Assembly: GCF_000143415.4 (NCBI RefSeq)
Contig: NW_003314389.1
Coordinates: 178,447-242,446 of the forward strand
Reading direction: 5' to 3'
DNA: 64,000 bases
Origin: Selaginella moellendorffii
Taxonomy: Eukaryota; Streptophyta; Lycopodiopsida; Selaginellales; Selaginellaceae
Both the position numbers and the translations under genes were made by a program. Each line of letters opens with the position of its first letter. Within the stretch, counting starts at the first letter, position 1. The notes beneath the pieces are model-generated. The model searched no databases and was not told the DNA's origin. It worked only from the letters and a program-made list of their open reading frames with translations. Below are positions 44,238 to 55,292 of this stretch, piece by piece.

Positions 44238-45010
44238 TTAGCACTGCCACCTACTTTCAGAGCATTGTGCATTCAATAGCTTAAGGAAAACCTTATCACC
44301 AACTTTGTATTCTTGATAACAACGATGCTCATCAACCAATCTTTTGTCTCCCTCTTGAGCTTGCCTCATGTTCAATTTTGCCAACTCAAGCTTGTCTTGC
44401 ATATCCTCTAGGAAATCATAAGCATGAGGAACCCAAATCAAAGCCAAATTTAAACTCACAAGAGACCTAGGCTCATAACCATATATCGCCATAAAGGGAG
44501 ATATGCCAATAGTTGATTGATGAGCGCTATTGTGAGCAAACTGAAGAAAAGGCAAATACTTCTCCCATACTCCCTGTTGAGTCAAGTTTCCCACAAAAGA
44601 CCTTAGCATATCTTCTAATAGCTGATTCATGCGCTTTGTTTGCCCATCAGATTGTGGATGCTCACCACTACTCATGCTCAGCTTAGTCTCTAGCTTCTCA
44701 AAGACTGTTTGCCAAAACTTGGACATGAACTTGGGATCCCGATCACTCACAATGTCACCCGGCAAACCATAGAGACTGAATAACCGGTCTACAAACAACT
44801 AAGCAAGTTCAGAAGCTTTTATCGTTGTCTTCACAAGGAAGAAGTGAGCCACCTTCGTCAAATGATCCACAACAACCCAAATAGTATCATTTCCTCAAAG
44901 GTTTTGAGCAAACCAGTGATAAAGTCCATTGAGATGCTATCCCACTTATTCTTGGGTACACATAAAGGATGATAGAGGCCAGCGAACTTTTGATGATCAA
45001 CTTTGACCGC
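44238..45010 (-). pseudogene. W integrase core
   Basis: On the minus strand [12 protein letters not shown] begins the catalytic core. After several stops a clean 186-codon frame (44798-44238) reads FVDRLFSLYGLPGDIVSDRD (second catalytic Asp), HPQSDGQTKRMNQLLEDMLR (the usual catalytic Glu of QTER is Lys here), YLPFLQFAHNSAHQSTIGIS and YKVGDKVFL. The long open frame suggests relatively recent decay, yet the DDE glutamate is lost. Confidence 0.85.
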
Positions 45011-45470
45011 CTAGCAAGTCAAACAACCATGTACGTACTTCTCAACATCTAACTTCATCCCAGGCCAAAAGAAATGCCTCTTCACCAACATATACATTCT
45101 CAATACCCCCGGATGCCCAACACTTGGCACATCATGACACTAAACCAAAATCCATTTGATGAGTTTGTCAACACAAGGAACCACTACACGTCCCTTCTTC
45201 ACCAAGATTCCATCTCATATCTCGAATGACGCAAACTTGTCACCCTTTAAATCTGTAGAGGCGTCCCTCAACAAAACCTTCACACAAATATCAGTGATAA
45301 AGGAGTCGAAGTCAGTAAACTCGTTAAGCTCATCCAAGAGATCACTGGATAGCTTCACAAACGAGATAGAATTTACCATCTTGGATAATGCATCAGCCAC
45401 CTTATTGTCACCTCCATGCTTGTACTGGATCTTAATAAACATTTTCTACAGGAACTCTTGCTAACGAGCA
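45011..45470 (-). pseudogene. W RNase H end and integrase zinc finger
   Basis: On the minus strand YKHGGDNKVADALSKM is the conserved end of gypsy RNase H. It is followed by GHPGVLRMYMLVKRHFFWPG and YVHGCLTC, the zinc finger with its second cysteine changed to a stop. Upstream the sequence passes directly into a gag zinc knuckle, so about 2 kb of pol (protease, reverse transcriptase, most of RNase H) is deleted at about 45460-45490. Confidence 0.78.
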
Positions 45471-46281
45471 AGGTAGCTTCGAAGATCCACATCTTATCAT
45501 TCATTGACCCCTTCAGAAAAATCTTTGCTCTGATGTCCAACTTTATGGCAACGAAAACAATTGCCCTCCACCTTATCCTTCTCTCGCTGGTCCAAACAAA
45601 GTTTCTTAGCCTCACTGCCATCTTCATGCTTCAAGCCACAATGGAATAATGACTATTTCTTCCCTAAATATGAAGAGCTGGTCATCACATTGACTACTCC
45701 ATAGACCATCTCGTTGACCAGAGTTGACTGAGTTGACTGATGGTTTGGACGAAAAGATTTGAGCCTTAGTGATAGCATTAGTCAATGTTGCTGGAAAATC
45801 CTTCTTGACCTTCTACTGCACATCCACTAAGCTTAATCCTTTGATGAAACATTGCATCTTTAGCAGCTTATTATAGGTGCCCGTGAGACTAAAGCAAAGA
45901 TCATGGAACTTCTGGGCATACGCATCCAAAGACAAAGTCCTCTGCCGGATCTCTAATAGCTGGTTCACGAGATCAACCTCTTCAAACTTCTTGACAAATG
46001 AAGCACGGAAAACCTTCATCAAATCAATCCAAGAAGTTGGCTTTGGATTAGCTTTGATGTAATTCTTCCACCACGAAGAAGCATGGCACATAAGCTTCGT
46101 CATAAAGAAATCTATCTTCACTGTATCCTCACAAGGATTGTGAGACCAACAACTTTCCCACAATTCCAACTAAGAATCAACCTCTTAACTATCACAAACA
46201 TCCGGTGATGATTTCCATTCCATGATACCATAAGCCTTGGCATGTTTGACATACCAATGGTAATCATGGACATGAGATTGG
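45471..46281 (-). pseudogene. W gag, central and C-terminal part
   Basis: On the minus strand the capsid region includes HASSWWKNYIKANPKPTSWI, DLMKVFRASFVKKFEEVDLV and LSLDAYAQKFHDLCFSLTG, typical of plant gypsy gag. It is followed by a zinc knuckle NCFRCHKVGHQSKDF in which the last cysteine is replaced. The N-terminal part is at 53296-54190, because X inserted within gag. Confidence 0.8.
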
Positions 46282-47432
46282 TGTAAGGAACCGACTCCCC
46301 GAGATGTCGTAGGCTAAAGGATCCCCAAAAGCTTGACCGAAATGACAAAGAGTTTATCGGATGGGACCAAGTCGAGGATCGAGTCCAAGACTGACTCTAG
46401 GACCAAGTTCGAGATAGAGTCCGGAATCGAGTCCGAGACCGACTCGGGGACCGAGTTCGAGTCCGAGTTCGAGACCGAGTTCGAGACGGAGTCCGAGATC
46501 CGAAATCGGGTCCGAGACCGAGTCCGAGGTTGAGTCCGAGGTCGGGTCCGAGATCGGGTCCGAGATCGAGTCCGTGATCGAGTCCGAACCCGAATCCGAA
46601 GTCGGATCCGAAATCGGGTCCGAGATCGAGCCAGAGACTAAGTCCAAATACTAATACGGGTCAAGGGGTGAAAGCCCAAAGCGTGCGTCTCCCAGGGGGG
46701 GGGGGGGGGCTGCAGGGGGTTCCAAAAGTATAGTAGGGATAGTGAGGTCCAGGAACCAGTTTTGAAGGGACTCTCCAGTTGGGCTTCCAAACCGACTTGA
46801 GGTTGGGACTGGGACCGAGGGGCCTTGGGTGGGAGTGAGCATGGACTTGGCTGGTGCCGGAGGGGCCATCCAAGGAAGTGCTCAAGAGCAGCTCCCACTC
46901 CCGAAAGGGAAACCGATTGCGGTGCTCTTGGCTCATGTGGAGTGGTGCCCCACTTGAGTACCATGCGGCTCATTGGTCCTCGCCCTTCCTAGGGGCTTGG
47001 GCCTTCCTTCGGGATGGAAGTGGGGGGCGAGAGGTACCCATACCGGGCCGCTAGGCCACGGTGTTTCACCCCGGCGTCCCGAAGCAAGTGTTGCACTCAA
47101 GACTTGGGATTTAGAGGGTCCCATGATCAAGTCTTGTGGTACCAAGGGATGTTAGGAACCTGGAAGCTTGGTGTGCTTGGCTGCTTGTGCTTGCGGGGAG
47201 TGTAGCCGAACCTTAAGTCCAGTCTAACCCGGGGAGGGGGATTGAGAGTGATTTGGGAATCCGTGGAAGGATGCTAACACTCCGTTGCTCGTGCAGTGAG
47301 TAGCTGAAACAAAGTAGGAGCTGGTACCATAGGCGAAAACCTTGGCAAGGGAACTTAGCAAAAGCCAAGGAAGTGTTGGACGGATAGACGAGGTAAGCTG
47401 ACAAATTGGAAAGGAAAAATTTGTGGCTTACA
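46282..47432 (+). repeat. X 5' LTR
   Basis: The first ~350 bp contain a diverged minisatellite of GAGTCCGAG and GACCGAG units (46370-46640). It is followed by the CGTCTCCCAG-poly(G) and TTCCAAAAGTATAG modules shared with Z LTRs, then unique sequence. A run of 13 G at about 46696-46708 differs in length from the 3' LTR. Confidence 0.93.
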
Positions 47433-47433
47433 A

Positions 47434-47447
47434 TTTGGTATCGGAGC
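47434..47447 (+). promoter_or_regulatory. Primer-binding site of X
   Basis: TTTGGTATCGGAGC lies one base after the LTR. It differs at one position from the complement of the plant initiator tRNA-Met 3' end (TGGTATCAGAGC). The identical variant is used by Z1 and Z2, and the same core by W. Confidence 0.82.
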
Positions 47448-47491
47448 CTCTTCCTCAGTTCTAGAGAAGGATAGAGGCGGATTGCTGGGAG

Positions 47492-49546
47492 ATGGCAAGG
47501 GCAGGATGTAAGCGAACCTAGGCAGAGACGGAACCTCCTCCAGAGCTGGAGCCTCCGGTCGAACAGGAGGCGATGGATGAGGAATCCTTGCATGAGGAGG
47601 ACTCCAGTGAGGCAACTTCCAAACAGGAGTCTGGTGGTGAGGTTCGGTCGTCCAAGGCTCGATTGGATGTTCTAGAAGGACAATTGGCACAGACCAATGC
47701 CCTGCTAGAGACTCTCATATGCAAGCTAAAGCGTGACGAGAAGCGGAAGAAAAAGCAAAAGACTGTGGATGCTGGTAGCGCAGAAGGTGTGGACCCTTCG
47801 GCAGGGACTGAGGCAAAACCAGACAAGGTCGAACAGACCGAAGTGGAATCGGTCCCTCAGGCAGTTCCCAAGTACAAACCAAAGCCCCCACCGGTCTTCA
47901 AGGGAGTGAACGACTATAAGGTGGTGGAGGATTGGTTCTACGATATGGAGGACTACTTCCGAGCGTTGCGATTACCAAGCTCGGAGAAGGTCCCATGTGC
48001 AAAACCATACTTGGCAGATAATGCCAAGTCTTGGTGGAGAACGACAGAGGCCAACGAAGGACCGGTGGCCACTTGGGAAATGATGAAGGCGAGGATCCGC
48101 GCAACTTACGTTCCTCCGAATGCTACTCTGCATCTAAGGGACGAGCTGAGTAGGCTGAAGCAGACCGGAACCATTCAGGAGTATGTGAATGGGTTTATGG
48201 CAAAGAGGATACTTGTCACGGACATGGGGGATATGGATGCATTCCATGCCTTCATATCAGGTTTGCAAACCTGGGCTCGCGGCGAAGTAATGCGGTGGAA
48301 CCCGACCAACTACAAAGAAGCGTTGGATGCGGCCATCAAGGTGCATTTCAACGATAACCTGCGAAAGGGGAACACGACGGGGTTGGGATCCACGTTTAGC
48401 AAAGGGGCCAAACCAAGGGGAACGTTTAGCAGAGGGAAATTCAAGAAGAGTTTCTCTAAGAATGAGTCCTCGGGGTTTTGGAAAGGCAGATCCGGTGGCC
48501 AGCGAGCGAGTACGTGGGGGAGTCAGGCGAAAAGAGACAAACCCACGGATAAGAAGGTCAAGTCATATAGCAGCGTGGGAAACAACGTATGCTACAACTG
48601 CGGTGAAGCGGGACACTTCTCGAGGGAATGTCCCTACCCGAAGAAGGCCAGAGCCAATATGGCCATCAAGTCGGGTGAAGTCCAAACAGAGGTATGTGAT
48701 CCAGCCCCTAACTCAAAGTTACTCATTACACGAGCAACTTTGGTAGAGAGTCGTTCGCGACATCTACTAGCCCTCCGAGGGAAGCTCAGAGGTAGCTTTG
48801 TTAAAATCCTTATTGACACGGGTGCTTCGGATAATTTTGTGGCTGCAGACATAGTCCGGCAAGCCGGACTAACGATGCAGTGGCTAGGCGAACCAAGGAC
48901 TATAGAGTTTGTTCAAGGTAGCCAAAGCACTGATGAGGTACTTCGACAAGCGAGAGTCGAAGTGGGGACTTGGAAGGTGGACATGGACTTCACCGTGTTG
49001 GACATGGCGGGATTTGACGTGATCTTCGGAATGGACTGGTTCAATCGATTCGTGGTAGCCCTGCATGGACAAGGTAGAAACCTTGTGGTACTGGCGAATG
49101 CCCAAGGAAGAAGATCTAGGGTGGAGGCCCAAGATCTAAAGGTAGGGCAAAGCAAGGCCAAAGATTCCTGCTTAAACCTGGTGTCCACGAGAGGACAACT
49201 CACTAAGGGAACTAATGCGGCCTTTTTGTGCTTACTCTCGGTGAAGAGTGACAGAAAGACAGGAATGGAAGAAGTACCTTTAGTGATCCAACGGGTGTTG
49301 GACCAATTCCAGAATACCATGCCGGAGGAGCTACCGGCGGGGCTGCCCCCAGCACGACCGATAGAACATAAGATTGAGCTGGTCGAGGGTGCTGAGGCAG
49401 TGGTTCGTCCCCCTTATCGTTTGAACGAAAAAGAACTCAAGGAGCCCAAGTGCCAACTAGAGGAGTTGGTGGACAAAGGGTATGTTAGGTTGAGCAAGTC
49501 GCCGTATGGGGCGCTGGTGTTATTTGTGAAAAAGAGCGACCATCGA
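47492..49546 (+). pseudogene. X gag-protease and start of reverse transcriptase
   Basis: The probable original start is the ATG at 47492, closed by a TAG at 47519; an in-frame ATG at 47573 opens 662 codons. In order: acidic N-terminus; coiled-coil-like stretch (~25-60); capsid domain with VVEDWFYDMEDYFRAL, AKSWWRTTEA; basic Gly/Arg region; zinc knuckle CYNCGEAGHFSRECP (~340); aspartic protease ILIDTGASDNFVA (~412) and VIFGMDWFNRF; RT N-terminus GLPPARPIEHKIELVEG and SPYGALVLFVKKSD (~650). At ~49541 the sequence jumps to the RT/RNase H junction (NVHELRAFLGL) in another frame, so the RT core including its YxDD motif is deleted. Confidence 0.9.
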
Positions 49547-50836
49547 ATGTACATGAGTTGAGGGCGTTCCTGGGGCTATGCAACTACTATCGAAAGTTTA
49601 TCAGACACTATTCGAGAGTAGCCCTGCCCTTAACGGACCAAACAGGAAAAGGGAAGATGGTATGGACAGCAGAATGCGAGGCGGCATTCGTCCACCTCAA
49701 AGGGAAGTTGAGGAAGGCTCCCGTATTGGCATTACCAGACTTTGGTAAGGACTTTGAGGTAGAAACGGATGCTTCGGACTTTGCGTTGGGTGCAGTTCTA
49801 AAGCAAGACAACCATCCGGTAGCGTTCTTCTCGAAGAAGCTGGACAAGGCTCAACGGAAGTGGCCTGCCCACGAGAAGGAATTGTTTGCGGTGGTCAAGG
49901 CACTCAAGGAGTGGCGACACTACCTTGGGAGACACTTCAAGGTTTACACGGACAATGTGGCAACGAAACACTTCTTGTCACAGCCCGACCTAAGAGGCAA
50001 ACAAGGTCGGTGGGCCAATGCCTTGGCCGAGTTTGATTGCGAAATTCTGTACAAGCCTGGGAAGAGCAACATCGTGGCGGATGCGCTAAGTCGAAAAGCG
50101 AGCTTGAAGTTGGCAATATCCAGCGCAACAGCAACCTTCTGGGACGATGTGCGGACAGTATATGAGAACAATGGTCTAGCACAGGAAGTGTTGCTGAGGA
50201 ATCTAGAGGCACGGGAAGCTCACCAGAGAGGTGAGCTGCCAACGGAAGAGAAAACGGGCTATGCAGAATGCAACGGACTCATTTATTACAAGCAAACGAG
50301 GGTGTATGTTCCAGAAGGGGAACTAAGGAAGGTGGCCTTAGAAGAGTGTCATGACGGACCTCTTGCGGGAAACAGTGGAGTGCCCAAGACGATGGGCTTA
50401 CTCAAAAGGAAGTACCATTGGCCAGATATGGCTAAGGACGTCCAAGACTATGTAAAGACATGTCCAACATGTCAGCAAGTAAAAGCCGTGACTAAGGCTA
50501 GTGGGGGCTTGTTGCAAAGCATCCCAATTCCAGATCGCCCGTGGAAATGTCTTACGATGGACTTCATCACGGGACTCCCCCCAAGCGAGGGGTTTGATGC
50601 GATATTCGTGGTGGTGGACCAATTTTCGAAAATGGCACATTTCATACCCACCACAACAGAAGTGGATGCGGAAGGTGTGGCAAAGCTGTTCTTCGAACAA
50701 GTGGTTCGAGTGCGGGGAAGGCCGGAAGAGATTATCTCAGATCGAGATAAGATCTTCACTAGTAGGTTCTGGAGGACACTCCTAGAACAGTATCGCACAA
50801 AATTGAAATTCAGCACAGCCTATCACCCACAGACAG

Positions 50837-50883
50837 GTAATGGGTATTAAGTCAAGATTGATGGCACTAACACTTCTTGACAG
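50837..50883 (+). other. Intron-like insert 1 in X integrase (47 bp)
   Basis: It begins GTAATGGG, ends CTTCTTGACAG and contains CACTAAC, a good branch site, 20 bases from the end. It falls inside the Asp codon of the conserved HPQTDRQTERVN motif (phase 1). Its length equals that of the host-gene introns in this window. Confidence 0.82.
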
Positions 50884-51301
50884 ACAGACAAACGGAAAGG
50901 GTGAATAGGCAGCTGGAGGATTATTTGCGATGCTATGTCTCGGGAGACCAGACTGACTGGGTAAGTCATTTGGGACTTGCGGAAATGTGTTATAACAACT
51001 CACCACACTCAAGCATCGGGGTGAGTCCATGGGAAGTCATCAATGGGCGAGCTATTGAAGGTCCTGTGGAACTCGGCGTGGCCGAGTATCATGGAGAGTT
51101 ACCCGCAGTGGAGGCATTCACGGCGGAAAGACTCAACATTTGGAATCTAGTGAGGGATTCCTTGGAACGGGCTCAACAAAGGCAAACTAAGTACGCGAAC
51201 CAGAAGCGTCGGGATGTGGAGTTCCAAGCTGGGGAGAAGGTGTGGCTGAACACTAAGAACCTCAGACTACCAAGTGGGATCAGCCGAAAGTTGACCCAAA
51301 G

Positions 51302-51353
51302 GTAAAGATGCATGTATTCCTGTAAATGAATTGATCTTGAGTTCCTTAAGTAG
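51302..51353 (+). other. Intron-like insert 2 in X integrase (52 bp)
   Basis: It begins GTAAAGATG and ends CCTTAAGTAG. It falls within the Arg codon (AG|G) of the RKLTQRFAGPY segment, which is conserved in gypsy integrases (K.L..R..GPY.I). Removing it restores the frame. Confidence 0.8.
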
Positions 51354-51736
51354 GTTCGCGGGGCCTTATGAAATTGAGGCACGAATCGGTAAAGTGGCTT
51401 ACCGACTCCGACTTCCTCGAGAGATGGGGAAGATGCACCCAGTGTTCCACGTGGAACTTACTCAATCCGTACTTTGAGGATCCGCTTCGCAAGGACCAAG
51501 TGAGACCTTTACCTGAGGTTATCCAAGGGGAAGAGGAATACGAAGTCGAGGCCATCCTCAATGCGCGCAAGAGCAAGCGACAAGGACGCGAGGTGAGAGA
51601 GTTCCATGTGAAGTGGAAAGGATTTCCACACTGCGAAGCAACATGGGAACCGGAGGAGAACCTAGCGAACGCTCGAGAACTAGTGGAGGAATTTCTGCAA
51701 GGCAGAACTCTATGTACTTATGCAAAATTCAATTAA

Positions 51737-52139
51737 AAATATCAATTTGCAAAGTTGAGCAAGTGCAATATGTTGGGACCCGAAGGCGCGCCAAAGGTAA
51801 GCTAATTAGCATGGGTTGGATAGGTCGATCAGGCGTAGGGCACTACGCCCGACTCCCCGCGGGGATGTCGAATCTGTAGACGTATTCTACGGAGGTTGGG
51901 TTCGAGTCCCAACCCCCTAGTAAAGCAAGGCTGGGTTCAAGTCCCGACCCCATACTAGGGCGTGGTGAGGTGAGGAGTATAGGGACACCTATATTCCGTT
52001 GTCATGGGCTCTTGGCCGGGGAGGCTAACTTAGGCACACCGCTAAGTGGGGGGATGCCCCCGGAGACATGGTCAACAAGTCGTAGGATAAAACGAGACGT
52101 TCGATGTGGGCATCGAACTTCTTCTATGGGTGGTGGAGT
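51737..52139 (+). other. X 3' internal non-coding region with T-arm-like pair and polypurine tract
   Basis: About 400 bp between the pol stop and the 3' LTR. At 51896-51912 and 51932-51947 are TTGGGTTCGAGTCCCAA and TGGGTTCAAGTCCCGA, the same tandem T-arm-like motifs as in Z. The region ends with CTTCTATGGGTGGTGGAGT, the polypurine tract. Most of this block is recognisably shared with the Z interior (CCGGAGACATGGTCAACA and the GGATGCCCCCGG region). Confidence 0.75.
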
Positions 52140-53295
52140 TGTAAGGAACCGACTCCCCGAGATGTCGTAGGCTAAAGGATCCCCAAAAGCTTGACCGAAA
52201 TGACAAAGAGTTTATCGGATGGGACCAAGTTGAGGATCGAGTCCAAGACCGACTCTAGGACCGAGTTTGAGATAGAGTCCGGAATCGAGTCCGAGACTGA
52301 CTCGGGGACCGAGTTCGAGTCCGAGTTCGAGACCGAGTTCGAGACAGAGTCCGAGATCCGAAATCGGGTCCGAGACCGAGTCCGAGGTCGAGTCCGAGGT
52401 CGGGTCCGAGATCGGGTCCGAGATCGAGTCCGTGATCGAGTCCGAACCCGAATCCGAAGTCGGATCCGAAATCGGGTCCGAGATCGAGCCAGAGACTAAG
52501 TCCAAATACTAATACGGGTCAAGGGGTGAAAGCCCAAAGCGTGCGTCTCCCAGGGGGAGGGGGGGGTGCAGGGGGTTCCAAAAGTATAGTAGGGATAGTG
52601 AGGTCCAGGAACCAGTTTTGAAGGGACTCTCCAGTTGGGCTTCCAAACCGACTTGAGGTTGGGACTGGGACTGGGACCGAGGGGCCTTGGGTGGGAGTGA
52701 GCATGGACTTGGCTGGTGCCGGAGGGGCTATCCAAGGAAGTGCTCAAGAGCAGCTCCCACTCCCGAAAGGGAAACCAATTGCGGTGCTCCCGGCTCATGT
52801 GGAGTGGTGCCCCACTTGAGTACCATGCGGCTCATTGGTCCTCGCCCTTCCTAGGGGCTTGGGCCTTCCTTCGGGATGGAAGTGGGGGGCGAGAGGTACC
52901 CATACTAGGCCGCTAGGCCACGGTGTTTCGCCCCGGCGTCCCGAAGCAAGTGTTGCACTCAAGACTTGGGATTTAGAGGGTCCCATGATCAAGTCTTGTG
53001 GTACCAAGGGATGTTAGAAACCTGGAAGCTTGGTGTGCTTGGCTGCTTGTGCTTGCGGGGAGTGTAGCCAAACCTTAAGTCCAGTCTAACCCGGGGAGGG
53101 GGATTGAGAGTGATTTGGGAATCCGTGGAAGGATGGCTAACACTCCGTTGCTCGTGCAGTGAGTAGCTGAAACCAAGTAGGAGCTGGTACCATAGGCGAA
53201 AACCTTGGCAAGGGAACTTAGCAAAAGCCAAGGCAGTGTTGGACGGATAGACGAGGTAAGCTGGCAAATTGGAAAGGAAAAATTTGTGGCTTACA
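52140..53295 (+). repeat. X 3' LTR
   Basis: Colinear with the 5' LTR throughout. Differences are mainly transitions, one ACTGGG duplication and poly(G) length. Confidence 0.93.
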
Positions 53296-54190
53296 ATTGG
53301 TTCAACCCTTGAGGGTCCATGCGAAGCAAGAAATCCTTAATGAGATTAATAGAATCCTTAACCTCCTTTATGTCGTTCTGAACCTCAGAAATCTGGCGTC
53401 CTTGCTGCACAACGACATCATCAAGAGTCTCTTCCACATCATCATGGCTATCATCACTAACACTATACTCCTCATCAGGATCATATAAGCTCCTGAGTTT
53501 GGACTTCTCAGGAGGTCACCCAGCCCAGTATTATTTAAACCCAAGGACGCTTAACCCCAAGTATCCCAAGACCCTTAACTGATTAGAAAAGGGGGTGCAC
53601 TTTTATTCATGGGCCCTTTCCCTCTATATTTAAACCCCATGGACTGTCTCTCAAGTTGTTCTCTTTGGTTGCTTACAATCCACCACACTTCCCTGTAAGT
53701 TCACGTCCTCGTGAATGGAAGCTGAGATCTGCAGCTCTCCCGAGAGGCCCGCTCTCTTGACACCCTACCCCTCGGGTCGAGCCCAGCAGGAGCAAATTGG
53801 ACCAGCTAGATGTCAATCAACATGTGGTGTGATTCCCTTAGCCAACCAACAGAGTCGGACCTGAGACCTCTCTGATACCAAATGTAAGCTCCTGAGTTTG
53901 GACTTCTCGGGAGGTCACCCAGCCCAGTACTATTCAAACCCAAGGACACTTAACCCCAAGTATCCTAAGACCCTTAACCGATTGGAAAAAGGGGGTGCAC
54001 TTTTATTCATGGGCCCTTTCCCTTTATATTTAAACCCCATGGACTATCTCTCAAGTCGTTCTCTTTGGTTGCTTATAGATCAATGTCTTGGTGTCGCAAA
54101 TGTGACTTCGGGTATCGAAAGTTACCTGTCAACCGGTCCTTACAGACACTCTTTCCTTACTACCATGATGGCAAGAGGTCGGTATCGCTG
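53296..54190 (-). pseudogene. W gag N-terminal part (split by C4)
   Basis: On the minus strand, right of X, an acidic N-terminal gag segment reads DEEYSVSDDSHDDVEETLDD, VVVQQGRQISEVQNDIKEVK and SINLIKDFLLRMDPQGLNQ, then passes into 46281. Upstream it is interrupted by Cassandra C4 (53484-54077). Beyond C4 the frame has stops and the start codon is not clear. Confidence 0.65.
53484..54077 (-). mobile_element. Cassandra-type TRIM, copy C4 (complete)
   Basis: LTRs at about 53484-53680 and 53884-54077 flank a non-coding interior with the minus-strand primer site TTTGGTATCAGAGAGG. A perfect GATCA duplication flanks it (53479-53483 and 54078-54082). The outer ends read TATAAGC and GCTTATA, while the inner LTR ends keep TGTAAGC and GCTTACA, so both outer terminal dinucleotides have changed (TG to TA, CA to TA). 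5S-like blocks are present in reverse complement in both LTRs. Confidence 0.93.
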
Positions 54191-55292
54191 GTTCCCTTTA
54201 TCAGCCCCTCTTGTTCAAGTGTTAGTTTACTGGGCTTAGCACTTGTACTTAGCCAGATGGACATAAGGTAGGAACTCCTATGTGTTTCTAGCTGAGCATA
54301 CTCGGTCTGGCTCTTAGTTCTCTTTTGCTCTGTCTTGCACTAGCTTGACAAAAACCCTCGCATATTGAGATTAGTCCCTCAATATCGCTGGATGATAGCT
54401 TACCATGTTTGCCAAACACCCTCGCTATCATGCCCTTTGTGTTAGTCTCATTTCGGTCCCAAATGCTATTTATGGAAAGTGTCTAGATTTACTCATTTGG
54501 CATATCTACGGAATGTAAAGATTGGCCTGAACACAATGGTGTTTGTCCCATGTCCAAATTCACATTCTAGCACCATTCCATATTTAGTAAGTTTCGAGCT
54601 TGTCCCAGAGACTAACTCTTGACACTAAGGGAGGCTTGGGGTGAAAGCCCAAAGCGTGTGTTCCTCAAGGGGGGGGGGGGGGGGGGGGGGCTGTGGGGGG
54701 TTCCAAATGTATAGTAGGGATAGTGGGTAGGCTGGGCATGGCAGACTAATCTGAGGCATAGTCTAGCTCCCGCTTGTGTGCCTGTCCTTGTTCTACGTCC
54801 GGCTTGGGTTTAAGCCCAAGTTCCATTCCATGCTAGCTAGTGGAGTACCCACGTCCTCACGTTAGGCCACCGGTATGCCGAAATAGCGCTAAACTCCATT
54901 TAGCTCTGTTTTGCGTGCTGGTCCTGGCATTAGGATGCAGATTGCTCTAGGACTGTTCCAAGTCGCTCCGGGCTCCTATCCCTTCGCTCCTTAGGCTGTA
55001 TGCTCGGGAGTTGCTCTATGGTTCGGTTTCGTCACTCCTTGGCTCCAAGCTTGGGAGTTTGGCACCGTTTCTTCGTTCAGTGGCCCAAGGCCTTGAAACT
55101 TGGGTTCTGCACCACTGTCCTTTGGACACATGGCATGTGACATGTGGCATCTGATACATGGCACAAAGAGGGTTTAGGTACCACTTTGTGGTGTTATCCT
55201 ATGGTAAATCACCATAGGATAAAGGGTAAAAGCCACGTGCACTACACTTGCTCACCCACTATCACCAAAAGAACGTGTTGCTCCGATACCAA
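54191..55292 (-). other. W 5' untranslated leader
   Basis: No protein motif. It ends at the primer-binding site (TTGGTATCGGAGC on the minus strand, 55280-55292). A ~100-bp segment at 54628-54725 (GGGGTGAAAGCCCAAAGCGT, a run of more than 20 G, TTCCAAATGTATAGTAGGG) matches a module found in X and Z LTRs, implying recombination between these families or a fragment inserted here. Confidence 0.65.

Larger units (their letters stand above)
49547..51736 (+). pseudogene. X RNase H, integrase and chromodomain with two intron-like interruptions
   Basis: A 430-codon frame reads RAFLGLCNYYRKFIRHY, RNase H (VETDASDFALGAVL, HEKELFAVVKAL, VYTDNVATKHFL, NIVADALSRKA), a zinc finger in which GHSG is GNSG, CPTCQQ, and the DDE core (MDFITGLP, IISDRDKIFTS, HPQT). 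It is then cut by a 47-bp GT-AG segment (50837-50883, with CTAAC near its 3' end), continues DRQTERVNRQLEDYL, and is cut again by a 52-bp GT-AG segment (51302-51353) before FAGPYEIEARIGKVAYRL. Removing both restores the conserved reading exactly. A one-base insertion near 51453 shifts frame before the intact chromodomain (EYEVEAILNARKS, FHVKWKGFP, ATWEPEENL). Confidence 0.88.
46282..53295 (+). mobile_element. Chromovirus X, complete LTR retrotransposon (7014 bp)
   Basis: LTRs of 1151 bp (46282-47432) and 1156 bp (52140-53295) begin TGTAAGG and end GCTTACA. A perfect ATTGG duplication flanks it (46277-46281 and 53296-53300). The LTRs differ at only a small number of positions by eye, so insertion is recent. 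The primer-binding site TTTGGTATCGGAGC follows the 5' LTR and GGGTGGTGGAGT precedes the 3' LTR. Order is gag, zinc knuckle, protease, RT (mostly deleted), RNase H, integrase, chromodomain. A Ty3/gypsy chromovirus, defective through the RT deletion and at least two frame defects. Confidence 0.96.

Noticed and set aside
50837-50883. Programmed frameshift or simple indel explaining the broken integrase frame
   Set aside because: The inserted segments have GT-AG ends, a branch-like site and host-intron length, and removing them restores conserved residues exactly. An intron is the better explanation.
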